From an uncultured bacterium (GTDB lineage: Bacteria; Nitrospirota; Thermodesulfovibrionia; Thermodesulfovibrionales; Thermodesulfovibrionaceae): a DNA stretch of 32,386 nt. Under the pieces are notes generated by a model. The model was not told the origin of the DNA. It saw nothing but the letters and a program-made list of their open reading frames with translations, and did no database searches. The translations under genes were made by a program, and so were the position numbers. The stretch spans positions 1 through 32,386 of the forward strand of contig CALDSV010000076.1 in assembly GCA_937924475.1 (NCBI GenBank). The letters are read 5' to 3'. Below are positions 23,127-31,483 of this stretch, one piece after another (the first letter of the stretch is position 1; each line of letters opens with the position of its first letter).

Positions 23127-24938
23127 ATGTTCAAGATAAAAACAAATAGAGATGAAGTTTTTGAAGCTCATGGAAAAAGCATTCTTGAAGTTTTGCAAGA
23201 AAATAAAATTTATCTTCCTTCTTCCTGTGGAGGAAAGGGAATTTGTGGAAGATGCAAGATAAAGGTTTTAGAGGGAAAGGTAAAAACAGAGTCTTCTTTT
23301 GGTATAAAAGAAGCTGAAAAAAAAGAGGGGTATGTACTTGCTTGTAAAAGTTATCCTGAGGAGGATCTACTTGTAGAGCTTCCTTTTAATCTAATTGCAA
23401 TAAGTGAAAGGATAGCAAAGGCAAGAGAAGAGCTTGTGGAGAGAATTTTTTCTGAAAACCCTCATTTTTTTAACCCTTTAGTGAAAAGATTAAACCTTAA
23501 TGTCAAACCGCCTACAATTGAAGATTCTCGGGCAGATTTTGATAGAATTATTCATACTGCAGGATCAAAACTTAAGATAACTCCAAAAGAGGCAGCTATT
23601 TTATCTGAATTTTTAAGAGAAAAAAATTGGAACATTAACCTTGCCATTGCCCCGGATGAGGAGGAAATTATTAGTTTTATGGAGCCCCAGGAGGCAATTT
23701 ATGGGTTAGCCTTGGACATTGGCACTACTACAGTGGTGGCCTCCTTAATAAACATGGATAAAGGAAAAATTATAGATGTGGCAAGCTGTTATAATTCTCA
23801 GATTATCTACGGTGATGATGTTATAACCAGAATTATATATGCCTTAGAGAATCAGAAAGGCATTGAAATTTTAAGAAAATCAATAATAGATGACATAAAT
23901 GCCCTGATAAATACCCTTCTTTTAAGAAACAAAATGGGGCAAATTCTATATGTGATTATCTCTGGCAATACTACGATGTGTCATCTTTTTTGGGGATTAA
24001 ACCCAAAATACATAAGACAAGAGCCTTATGTACCTGTGATAAATCATTATCCTCTTTGGAGAGCTTCAGATGGAAAAATTAATCTCAAAAGCAACATACC
24101 CGTATATACAATGCCTTCAGTGGCAGGTTATGTGGGAGGTGATATTGTAGCAGGAGTTATTGCTTCAGGAATTTATAAGGAAGAAGAAGTTTGCCTTTTT
24201 ATTGATATAGGTACAAATGGAGAGATTGTGATAGGAAACAAGGATTGGTTAATTACAGCCTCTACCTCTGCCGGACCCTGTTTTGAAGGAAGTGGAATAA
24301 GCTGTGGAATGAGAGCTACTGAAGGAGCTTTAGAAGCTTTTTACTATGATCCAAAAAGGGATACTTTCGAAATTAAAGTAATAGGAGATATTCCTCCCTT
24401 AGGGATTTGCGGTTCCGGAATGATTGATATAGTATCAGAGCTTTTTAAAGCTGGAATTATAGATAAAAAGGGCAAAATCTTGACAAATACTTCAAAACAT
24501 ATTGTTGTTGAGGATGATGTTAAATTTCATATTACAGAGAATTGCTACATTACTCAGGCAGACATTGACAACATTATCAGAGCAAAAGCCGCTATCTATG
24601 CCGGTATCTCCACAGCATTAATAGAAGTAGGTATCACAGAGGCAGAGATAGCAAAAGTTTATATTGCTGGAGGATTTGGAGAGTTTTTAGACTTAAAAAA
24701 AGCAATAGAAATTGGAATGCTCCCCAAATTAAACTCTGAAAAGTACTATTTCCTTGGAAATACCTCCCTTTCTGGTTCAATTTTATGCCTTCTTAGTAAA
24801 AATTTTCGAGATAAGGCAGAGGAAATTGCTGAGGGGATGACTTACATCGACCTTTCAAGATCAAAAACTTTCATGGATGAATATATATCAGCTCTTTTTA
24901 TACCTCATACTGATGTGAATAGATTTAAGGTATCATAA
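23127..24938 (+). CDS. 2Fe-2S/ASKHA reductive activator of corrinoid proteins (RACE/RACo type)
   Basis: This 603-residue protein has an N-terminal 2Fe-2S ferredoxin domain (Cys34, Cys40, Cys43, Cys73), a middle segment (about 95-190) and a C-terminal ASKHA ATPase. The ATPase phosphate loops are seen as ALDIGTTTVVAS (about 197-208) and LFIDIGTNGEIVIG, and the adenosine motif as IAGGFGEF. Such proteins use ATP to drive reduction of an inactive Co(II) corrinoid protein back to Co(I), for the corrinoid iron-sulfur protein of acetyl-CoA synthesis or for methyltransferases. The partner is not in the window. A CooC-like gene at 30755 makes the CO dehydrogenase/acetyl-CoA synthase system the likelier client (inference). 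Confidence 0.88.
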   Translation: MFKIKTNRDEVFEAHGKSILEVLQENKIYLPSSCGGKGICGRCKIKVLEGKVKTESSFGIKEAEKKEGYVLACKSYPEEDLLVELPFNLIAISERIAKAREELVERIFSENPHFFNPLVKRLNLNVKPPTIEDSRADFDRIIHTAGSKLKITPKEAAILSEFLREKNWNINLAIAPDEEEIISFMEPQEAIYGLALDIGTTTVVASLINMDKGKIIDVASCYNSQIIYGDDVITRIIYALENQKGIEILRKSIIDDINALINTLLLRNKMGQILYVIISGNTTMCHLFWGLNPKYIRQEPYVPVINHYPLWRASDGKINLKSNIPVYTMPSVAGYVGGDIVAGVIASGIYKEEEVCLFIDIGTNGEIVIGNKDWLITASTSAGPCFEGSGISCGMRATEGALEAFYYDPKRDTFEIKVIGDIPPLGICGSGMIDIVSELFKAGIIDKKGKILTNTSKHIVVEDDVKFHITENCYITQADIDNIIRAKAAIYAGISTALIEVGITEAEIAKVYIAGGFGEFLDLKKAIEIGMLPKLNSEKYYFLGNTSLSGSILCLLSKNFRDKAEEIAEGMTYIDLSRSKTFMDEYISALFIPHTDVNRFKVS

Positions 24939-24989
24939 AATCACTTTTGCTTAGCATGTTAAAATATTATTAAAATTTAAGGAGGCAAA

Positions 24990-26444
24990 ATGAAAGTTTA
25001 CAATACTCTTACAGGTAAATTAGAGGAATTTGAACCTATAGAGAATAATAAAGTTGGAATATATGCCTGCGGAGTTACTGTTTATGATCTTTGTCACATA
25101 GGACACGCCAGAAGCGCTGTTGTTTTTGATGTAATTGTAAGATATTTAAGATATAAAGGCTATACAGTAAAATTTGTAAGAAACTTTACAGATATTGATG
25201 ACAAAATCATAAACAGAGCAAATAAAGAAGGAGTTTCCTGTAGGCAAATAGCAGAAAAATATACAAATGAATATTATAAAGATATGGATAAACTGGGTAT
25301 TACAAGGGCTGATATTGAACCAAAAGCCACTGAACATATAGGAGAAATGATTGAAATAATAAAAACTCTTATTGAAAAAGGCTATGCTTACGAGGTTGAT
25401 GAGGGAGAATCAAAAAGTGTTTATTTTTCTGTGGAAAATTTCAAAGAATACGGTAAATTATCGAAGAAGAAAATTGAAGATCTTCTTCATGGCGCAAGAA
25501 TAGAGGTAGATGAAAGAAAAAGAAGCCCTCTTGATTTTGCTCTTTGGAAAGCCTCCAAGCCTGGAGAGCCTTGGTGGGAATCACCTTGGGGCAGAGGAAG
25601 ACCAGGTTGGCATATTGAATGCACTGCCATGAGCATTAAGCATATCGGTGAAACACTTGATATTCACGGCGGAGGTGCTGATCTTATTTTTCCACATCAT
25701 GAAAATGAAATTGCCCAGTCTGAGGCCTACACAGGTAAACCTTTTGCAAAGTATTGGGTACATAATGGCTTTGTCACTATAAATAAGGAAAAAATGTCAA
25801 AGTCTCTCGGAAACGTTCTTAACATTAGGGACCTTCTTAATTTGTATGATGCTGAAGCCTTAAGGTTATTTCTTCTTTCCAGTCATTATCGAAGTCCAAT
25901 AGAGTTTAACCATGAATACATAAAGGAAGCAGAGGTGATGCTTGACAGATTCTATAGTACTTCCATGCGAATAGAGGAACTAAGGTCATTAAAAAGCAGT
26001 TCTTCATCCAAAGTTACTCATTTTAAAGCCTATTATGAGAGTTTAAGGATAAAATTTGAAGAGGCCATGGATGATGACTTTAACACAGCGAAAGCAATAG
26101 GAGTTTTATTTGAATTTATAAAGGAATTAAATCGTTTCCTTGATAAAAAACCTTCTTCAGAAGAAGATATAACTCTTATTAAAAATTCAGAGAAAATACT
26201 CAGAGAACTGGGGGGAGTGTTAAATATATTTCAAAGGAAACCTATTGATTGGTATAGAGATTTATTGGGAATTAGAAAATTAAATATCACTGAAGAGGAA
26301 ATACAAAAAGCAATTCAAGATAGAACATTGGCAAGACAGCAGAAGGATTGGAAAAAGGCTGATGAATTGAGAGAGGAACTTCTCAAAAAAGGGATAATTC
26401 TTGAAGATAAACCGGACAGAACAGTATGGAAAGTAAAAATTTAA
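24990..26444 (+). CDS. cysS: cysteinyl-tRNA synthetase
   Basis: This 484-residue class-I synthetase charges tRNA-Cys in the cytoplasm. Visible are Cys27 in YACGVTVYD, the HIGH motif at 36-39 (CHIGHA), zinc-binding WHIECTAM and HHENE segments, and KMSKS at 268-272. The length is standard. AAGGAGG lies before the ATG. The 3' end overlaps the following methyltransferase start by 19 bases, an arrangement often seen for cysS and trmH-family genes. Nothing unusual is seen. Confidence 0.98.
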   Translation: MKVYNTLTGKLEEFEPIENNKVGIYACGVTVYDLCHIGHARSAVVFDVIVRYLRYKGYTVKFVRNFTDIDDKIINRANKEGVSCRQIAEKYTNEYYKDMDKLGITRADIEPKATEHIGEMIEIIKTLIEKGYAYEVDEGESKSVYFSVENFKEYGKLSKKKIEDLLHGARIEVDERKRSPLDFALWKASKPGEPWWESPWGRGRPGWHIECTAMSIKHIGETLDIHGGGADLIFPHHENEIAQSEAYTGKPFAKYWVHNGFVTINKEKMSKSLGNVLNIRDLLNLYDAEALRLFLLSSHYRSPIEFNHEYIKEAEVMLDRFYSTSMRIEELRSLKSSSSSKVTHFKAYYESLRIKFEEAMDDDFNTAKAIGVLFEFIKELNRFLDKKPSSEEDITLIKNSEKILRELGGVLNIFQRKPIDWYRDLLGIRKLNITEEEIQKAIQDRTLARQQKDWKKADELREELLKKGIILEDKPDRTVWKVKI

Positions 26445-27175
26445 TATATATTTATGGCATAAATCCAGTGGAAGAAGCTTTAAAACTTAAGGATGCTGTA
26501 AAAGAGCTTTATATCTCAAGGAATAGAGCAAAAAAATTATCAAAACTTATAGAATTAGCAGAAATTAATTCAGTAAATATCAAAATTGTAGAAGATTCCT
26601 TTATTGATAAAATGGTTAAAGGGCTTCATCAGGGCATAGTCGCAAAGGTAATAAGGAAAAAACCAATTTCCTTAGAGCAAGCTTTAGAGATACCCAAAGC
26701 AAAGGCAGAACCAGCTTTTTTTCTTATCCTTGATCTTTTAGAAGACCCTCAAAATTTTGGAGCTATATTAAGAGTTGCTGATGGAGCTGGTATCCATGCA
26801 GTAATTTATCAAGAGAGGCGTTCTGTAGGAATGGTTCCTTCCCTTTGGAAAGCTTCTGCAGGTGCGTTATGGCATGTGCCTTTAGTGGAAATAAATAACA
26901 TTAAATATGCTATAAGGCAAATGAAAGAAGAGGGAATATTACTTATAGGAGCAGAGGCTTCAGGTAGGGATCTTTTTTGGGAGATGGATTTTAATCAACC
27001 TATTGCTTTTGTTTTAGGTTCAGAAGGCAAAGGGATAAGAAAATCAGTTTTATCTCTTTGTGATTATACAGTAAAAATTCCCATGAAAGGGAAGATAAAC
27101 TCCTTGAATGTTTCAGTAGCAGCTGCTGTTTTAATATTTGAAGCTTTAAGACAGAGAGAATTATTTGTTCAGTAA
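26426..27175 (+). CDS. rlmB: TrmH/SpoU-family 23S rRNA 2'-O-ribose methyltransferase
   Basis: This 249-residue SPOUT-fold enzyme has an N-terminal substrate-binding domain starting YIYGINPVEEALK, as in RlmB, which methylates G2251 of E. coli 23S rRNA. The three SpoU motifs are present: LEDPQNFGAILRVADGAG (about 107-124), FVLGSEGKGIR and IPMKGKINSLNVSVAAA. It starts inside cysS with a 19-base overlap and no clear ribosome-binding site, so it is probably translationally coupled. Specificity for that nucleotide is inferred from the N-terminal domain; a tRNA target is possible. Its end overlaps the convergent receiver gene by 15 bases. Confidence 0.9.
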   Translation: MESKNLIYIYGINPVEEALKLKDAVKELYISRNRAKKLSKLIELAEINSVNIKIVEDSFIDKMVKGLHQGIVAKVIRKKPISLEQALEIPKAKAEPAFFLILDLLEDPQNFGAILRVADGAGIHAVIYQERRSVGMVPSLWKASAGALWHVPLVEINNIKYAIRQMKEEGILLIGAEASGRDLFWEMDFNQPIAFVLGSEGKGIRKSVLSLCDYTVKIPMKGKINSLNVSVAAAVLIFEALRQRELFVQ

Positions 27176-27577
27176 TTCTTTGTATTGCCTGTAAGTAGAT
27201 TGATATTCCAAGTATGCTTTTTTGAAATAGGCGTAAAAATTATTTAATTCTTTCGAGTTAACTACTAAGTTTGCTCCTTTTGCAAAGGCTATTAGCCTGT
27301 CTGCGCTTTTAAGATTTTCTCCTGTAATAATAAGCATTATCTCTCTTCTTCTATACATGGGTAAACTGTTAATCCATTTGATGATTCTATTGTCTTGAGG
27401 TTTTTCATTAGCAAATTTTTCATTTACAATTATTATTTCTATGTCTTCTAATTCAAGGTTGTTCATTGCCTCTTCTAAACTTACAGGCAGAATAGATTCA
27501 ATATTCACCGTTTTAAAAATTAATGATAAATTTTTCTGAAGATCTGGATCGTTTTCACAAATCATAGCCTTAGGCAT
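27161..27577 (-). CDS. single-domain pseudo-receiver protein downstream of pilT/pilU
   Basis: This 138-residue protein has the CheY-like receiver pattern: MPKAMICENDPD at the N-terminus, a central beta-strand DIEIIIVNEKF, the Thr of IITGEN, and a final GANLVVNSKEL strand. The phospho-acceptor aspartate is replaced by Asn52, one acidic-pocket residue is Asn9, and the conserved Lys position also looks changed. It is therefore probably not phosphorylated in the usual way. There is no DNA-binding domain. The ATG overlaps the stop of the upstream pilus ATPase gene by one base, with GAGGT before it, so the genes form one operon. It may bind the retraction motors as an adaptor (inference). Confidence 0.75.
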   Translation of the reverse strand: MPKAMICENDPDLQKNLSLIFKTVNIESILPVSLEEAMNNLELEDIEIIIVNEKFANEKPQDNRIIKWINSLPMYRRREIMLIITGENLKSADRLIAFAKGANLVVNSKELNNFYAYFKKAYLEYQSTYRQYKELLNK

Positions 27578-28755
27578 TATATACCTCGTTTTATTTTTTT
27601 ATCGTATTCTGTATCAATTTTTAATCCTTCAATGTCAGTTGTTTTTTCTCCCCTTTGAGCCTTTATTTTATCAATTTCTCTTACAACTGTAGCTCTTCTC
27701 GATGCATAAGCTATAGCTGTATCTTCTGTAATAAGTCCCTTTTTGTAAAGCTCCATTATATTTTGATCAAAAGTATGCATTCCTAAAGCAGATGATGTCT
27801 CAATTACATCATAAAAGGTCTTTTCAGCAGTTTCTCCATTAATTATGAGATCTCTAATTCTTAAATTTTTCCTCATAATTTCTGTAGCAACAATCCTACC
27901 TCCTCCTACCTTAGGTAAAAGTCTTTGGCTTACAACCCATTTTAATGTATCAGAAAATCTTAATCTTATATAATTTTCATCCTCTGGTGGAAACATTCCA
28001 ATTGCTCTTCCTACTGTTTGCCCAGCATCAGTAGTATGCATTGTACTAAGAACTAAATGTCCTGTTTCTGCTGCTTGCATAGCTATTTCAAGGGTTTCTC
28101 TATCTCTTATTTCACCCACAAGTATTACATGAGGTGATTGTCTAAGAGCAGCCCTCAGTCCATCAGCATAGGAATGGAAATCAACACCCATCTCTCTTTG
28201 ATTAAATGTGGCTTTTATATGGGGATGTAAAAACTCAACAGGATCTTCTAAAGTAATTATGTGGCAGGCTCGAGAATGATTAATGATATTTAAAATTGCT
28301 GCTAATGTGGAGGATTTTCCAGAACCTGTAGCACCAGTAACCAATACAAGTCCCATTCTTTCCTTTGCGATCTCTTTAATTATTTCAGGAAGTTTCAATT
28401 CTTCTATTGTGGGAACTGTAATTGGTAACTTACGCATTACAATAGAGTAATTACCTCTTTGGGAGAAAATATTTACTCTGAATCTTGCTTTTGATATACT
28501 ATAAGCAAGGTCGCAATAGCCTATATTGATTAAATTATCTATAAGTCTTTTCTGATTACCCATTAAGGTTAAGGCTATGATTTCAGTGTGAAAAGGGGTT
28601 AAGCTTTCAATAGGAATATCTTTTAAATATACAGGTTTAAGCTCACCCCATAACATTACCTGAATAGGTCTTCCCACAGTAAATACAATATCAGATATTT
28701 CCTCATGAAATTCACATATTTTATCTAAAATGAAGTCTATTTCTTGTTTCCTCAT
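27577..28755 (-). CDS. PilT/PilU-type pilus retraction ATPase (second copy)
   Basis: This 392-residue hexameric secretion-type ATPase helps depolymerise type IV pili for twitching, adhesion or DNA uptake. It has Walker A GATGSGKSS at 141-149, the Asp box ITLEDPVEF, Walker B VILVGEIRDRETL and the His box STMHTTDA. Compared with the adjacent PilT it has a more divergent N-terminus (ISDIVFTVGRP instead of SDLHL) and an extra charged C-terminal tail, both features seen in PilU-like accessory motors. It overlaps the upstream pilT gene by four bases (ATGA). PilU is a possible name, but the assignment between paralogues is tentative. Confidence 0.92.
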   Translation of the reverse strand: MRKQEIDFILDKICEFHEEISDIVFTVGRPIQVMLWGELKPVYLKDIPIESLTPFHTEIIALTLMGNQKRLIDNLINIGYCDLAYSISKARFRVNIFSQRGNYSIVMRKLPITVPTIEELKLPEIIKEIAKERMGLVLVTGATGSGKSSTLAAILNIINHSRACHIITLEDPVEFLHPHIKATFNQREMGVDFHSYADGLRAALRQSPHVILVGEIRDRETLEIAMQAAETGHLVLSTMHTTDAGQTVGRAIGMFPPEDENYIRLRFSDTLKWVVSQRLLPKVGGGRIVATEIMRKNLRIRDLIINGETAEKTFYDVIETSSALGMHTFDQNIMELYKKGLITEDTAIAYASRRATVVREIDKIKAQRGEKTTDIEGLKIDTEYDKKIKRGI

Positions 28756-29831
28756 ACAAATACCGTTTCAGGAGCTTCTTTTAGAAATTTTATAAACTTT
28801 TGTTTGTCTGATGCTCTTTCATAAGCATCCTCTGGAGTAATCTTGCCTTGCTGGAGTAATTCAAGTAGAGCATCATCAATTGTTTGCATTCCTATCTTTT
28901 TGCTTGTTTGCATGATGGATAAGATCTGATGTGTTTTATTTTCTCTTATTAGGTTTGCTACAGCATAGGTGTTTATTAATACCTCACATGCTGCAACTCT
29001 ACCTCTTCTATCAGCTCTTTTCAGTAAAGTTTGAGCTACAATTGCTTGTAATGATTCACTAAGAGAAGTTCTTACTTGAGCTTGCTGGTCTGGAGGGAAA
29101 ACATCGATTATTCTATCAATAGTTTTGATGGATGATGAGGTATGGAGGGTGCTTAAGACAAGATGACCTGTTGCAGCAGCTTCTAAGGCAAGCTGTATTG
29201 TTTCAAGATCTCTCATTTCACCTACTAATATTATGTCAGGGTCTTCTCTGAGAGCTGCTCTTAAAGCCTTTGCAAAGGATTCTGTATGGGTCCCCACTTC
29301 TCTATAAGATATGACGCATCCTTTGTTTGGGTGAATAAATTCTATGGGGTCTTCTATTGTTATTATTCTATCTTTTCTGTTTGTGTTTGCATAATCAATC
29401 ATAGCTGCTAAGGTAGTTGATTTACCTGAGCCAGTTGGTCCTGTTAAAAGGATAATGCCTTTTTTGAGCATGGCGAATTTCTTTAATACCTGAGGAAGAC
29501 CTAATTCATCAATTGTTTTTATCTCATTAGGGATATGCCTGAAGGCTGCTCCAATCCCTTCTTTATGCATGAAATAATTAACACGAAAACGAGCAACACC
29601 AGGAATTTCATGAGCAAAGTCAAGATCTCCTGTCTCTTCAAAAACTTTAATTTTTTCTTCTGGTGTAATTTCATAAAGTAGTCTTCTTAATTCTACATTA
29701 TCTAAAACATTGTATTTGACTCTTACAAGTTCTCCATCTATTCTTAAGACAGGTTGACTTCCAGCTATAAGATGAAGGTCACTTGCTTTGTTTTCTAACA
29801 TTAAATTAAAAAATGCGTCTATTTTTGCCAT
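28752..29831 (-). CDS. pilT: type IV pilus retraction ATPase PilT
   Basis: This 359-residue twitching-motility ATPase has the typical N-terminus MAKIDAFFNLMLENKASDLH, then Walker A GPTGSGKST at 131-139, the Asp box ITIEDPIEF, Walker B IILVGEMRDLETI, the His box STLHTSSS and the AIVAQTLL segment. I start it at ATG 29831, which fits the family N-terminus. An in-frame TTG three codons upstream sits between the -10 box and the ATG and would give an atypical start. There is no ribosome-binding site. It heads a three-gene unit with a second ATPase and a receiver-like protein. Pilin and assembly genes are not in the window. Confidence 0.95.
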   Translation of the reverse strand: MAKIDAFFNLMLENKASDLHLIAGSQPVLRIDGELVRVKYNVLDNVELRRLLYEITPEEKIKVFEETGDLDFAHEIPGVARFRVNYFMHKEGIGAAFRHIPNEIKTIDELGLPQVLKKFAMLKKGIILLTGPTGSGKSTTLAAMIDYANTNRKDRIITIEDPIEFIHPNKGCVISYREVGTHTESFAKALRAALREDPDIILVGEMRDLETIQLALEAAATGHLVLSTLHTSSSIKTIDRIIDVFPPDQQAQVRTSLSESLQAIVAQTLLKRADRRGRVAACEVLINTYAVANLIRENKTHQILSIMQTSKKIGMQTIDDALLELLQQGKITPEDAYERASDKQKFIKFLKEAPETVFV

Positions 29832-29839
29832 GCTGAACA

Positions 29840-29845
29840 ATTATA
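29840..29845 (-). promoter_or_regulatory. extended -10 promoter of pilT, leaderless spacing
   Basis: On the minus strand TGGTATAAT contains a perfect -10 box at 29845-29840 with the TGn extension. Eight bases separate it from the pilT ATG at 29831, so the transcript should begin at or within a base or two of the start codon. No ribosome-binding site is present. Confidence 0.6.
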
Positions 29846-30069
29846 CCATATAATTCAAAAATTCTTAAAAAATTTTTTCATAAATTTAAATACACTAAAA
29901 ATCATCTACTATCTTAATTTTCACCTTTAGATTTCTTTACCATATTTTAAAGACACCTCTTAAGGAGAGAAGAAGAAATACTGATTCTGAGATGTGCAGT
30001 CAAAAATAATGAATTTTTTTAGAAAATTTAGGGATAATGTTTTAGGTAGGGAATTAATTACAGTTAGGT

Positions 30070-30075
30070 TATAAT
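30070..30075 (+). promoter_or_regulatory. candidate -10 box before the HAD phosphatase gene
   Basis: A perfect TATAAT at 30070-30075 lies 32 bases before ATG 30108, with AGGAG at 30098-30102 in the leader. No convincing -35 box is seen, so only the -10 can be supported. The rest of the 276-base divergent region between pilT and this gene is AT-rich and shows no other feature to me. Confidence 0.4.
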
Positions 30076-30107
30076 AAAGAGAAGATTGGTTTTAAGTAGG
30101 AGTTATT

Positions 30108-30758
30108 ATGTCATTAGAACTTATTATTTTTGATTTAGATGGAACAATAGTTGATACATGTGATGATATAACAAAGGCCATCAATTACTGTCTTGGAAAA
30201 TATGAAATTCAAGAATTTACAAAAAATGAAGTAAAAAGCCTAATTGGTGAAGGTGTAAGAAAGTTCATAGAAAAAGTATTGGAGATAAGAAATTTATCTA
30301 AGGAATTTCTATTCCCTCTTCTTAATTGCTTTATAAGTTACTATTCAGCACACATAGCAGATCTTAGTAAACCTTATCCTGGGGTAATAGAAACATTGCA
30401 GAAGCTTAATGGTATAAAGAAGGCTATAATCTCAAATAAGCTAACGGAACTTACTATGAAAACCTTGGATGCTACTGGATTAAAAAAATATTTTGATTTT
30501 ATTGCTGGCAATGATTATTTTGCAGAACAAAAACCTTCTGCTTTACCTATATTGAAAACTATGGAGTACTTTAAGGCTATGAAAGAGAGAACAATTATGG
30601 TAGGAGACAGTAATATTGATATTGAAGCTGGAAAGGCCGCAGGGATTAAAACTGTCGCTGTCACCTATGGTTATAGACAAAAAGAATTGCTAAGAAATGC
30701 GGATTTCATAATTGACAAATTTGAGGATTTATTAAAGGTAATAAAAGAGATAAAATGA
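30108..30758 (+). CDS. HAD-family phosphatase (phosphoglycolate phosphatase-like)
   Basis: This 216-residue cytoplasmic hydrolase of the haloacid dehalogenase superfamily has the nucleophile motif FDLDGTIVD (Asp9, Asp11), an alpha-helical cap at about 15-80, the second motif AIISNK, a lysine in EQKPSALP and the acidic motif MVGDSNIDIEAGKAAG. Cap type and length match Gph/PpaX-type enzymes, which act on phosphoglycolate or pyrophosphate; the real substrate is uncertain. AGGAG precedes the ATG. It overlaps the cooC-like gene by four bases (ATGA), so it may serve as a metabolite-repair gene in that operon. Confidence 0.9.
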   Translation: MSLELIIFDLDGTIVDTCDDITKAINYCLGKYEIQEFTKNEVKSLIGEGVRKFIEKVLEIRNLSKEFLFPLLNCFISYYSAHIADLSKPYPGVIETLQKLNGIKKAIISNKLTELTMKTLDATGLKKYFDFIAGNDYFAEQKPSALPILKTMEYFKAMKERTIMVGDSNIDIEAGKAAGIKTVAVTYGYRQKELLRNADFIIDKFEDLLKVIKEIK

Positions 30759-31483
30759 GCTACTATATAGTTTTTGCAGGAAAAGGTGGCACAGGGAAAA
30801 GCACTCTTGCAGCATTAACAGTAAGATATCTTAGAGAAAAATTTTTAAAGCCTATTCTCGCTGTTGATGCAGATCCTAATTATTGCCTTCCTGATCTTTT
30901 AGGGATAAAAGAAGTAGAAACTTTAGCTGAAATAAGAGATAACGCCCTCCTTAGAAAACCTGATGGAATGTCTCTTGATGAATGGCTTGAGATTGAAATA
31001 AATAGAATCCTTAGGGAATCGGAGGGATTTGATTTACTTGTAATGGGAAGGCCTGAAGGAAAAGGTTGTTATTGTGCTGTTAACAATGTGCTAAAGAGAA
31101 TTATTTCTGAAATTTCTGGAAATTATATGTATATAGTGGTGGATAATGAAGCAGGAATGGAACATATAAGTAGAGGAATTTTAGATAAAATTGATATTCT
31201 TTTTATTGTGGGAACACCTGCTAAAAGTAGTATTCAAGCAGCTTTAAGGATAAAGGAGCTCATAAAACAGGTAGGTATTAATCCTAAGAAGAATATTTTT
31301 ATTGTTAATCAGGCTACACATAAAATGGATGAGATAAATAGAGATTTTGAAAAAATTTTTTATGTGAATTTTGATGTAAATTTAAAAAAATTAAGTGAAA
31401 GAGGAGAGGATATTTTTTCTCTGCAGGATAATTCAGCGATTATAAAAAGTTTTTATAAAATCTTGGAGGAAGAAATTGAGTGA
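30755..31483 (+). CDS. CooC/AcsF-type nickel-insertion ATPase
   Basis: This 242-residue MinD-like P-loop ATPase is of the type that matures nickel enzymes of CO metabolism (CO dehydrogenase or acetyl-CoA synthase). The deviant Walker A is GKGGTGKST (residues 9-17) with the signature lysine Lys10. VDADPN and VVDNEAGMEH are the switch regions. The CxC motif Cys105-Tyr-Cys107 in EGKGCYCAVN is the dimer-interface metal site diagnostic of CooC. Its target enzyme is not in the window. It starts within the HAD gene end and overlaps the mazG start by eight bases. CooC versus AcsF cannot be separated by eye. Confidence 0.92.
   Translation: MSYYIVFAGKGGTGKSTLAALTVRYLREKFLKPILAVDADPNYCLPDLLGIKEVETLAEIRDNALLRKPDGMSLDEWLEIEINRILRESEGFDLLVMGRPEGKGCYCAVNNVLKRIISEISGNYMYIVVDNEAGMEHISRGILDKIDILFIVGTPAKSSIQAALRIKELIKQVGINPKKNIFIVNQATHKMDEINRDFEKIFYVNFDVNLKKLSERGEDIFSLQDNSAIIKSFYKILEEEIE

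Noticed and set aside
24939-24989. Promoter for cysS in the gap upstream
   Set aside because: TTGCTT, TAAAAT and TATTAT are present but not at an acceptable spacing; only the ribosome-binding site is convincing.
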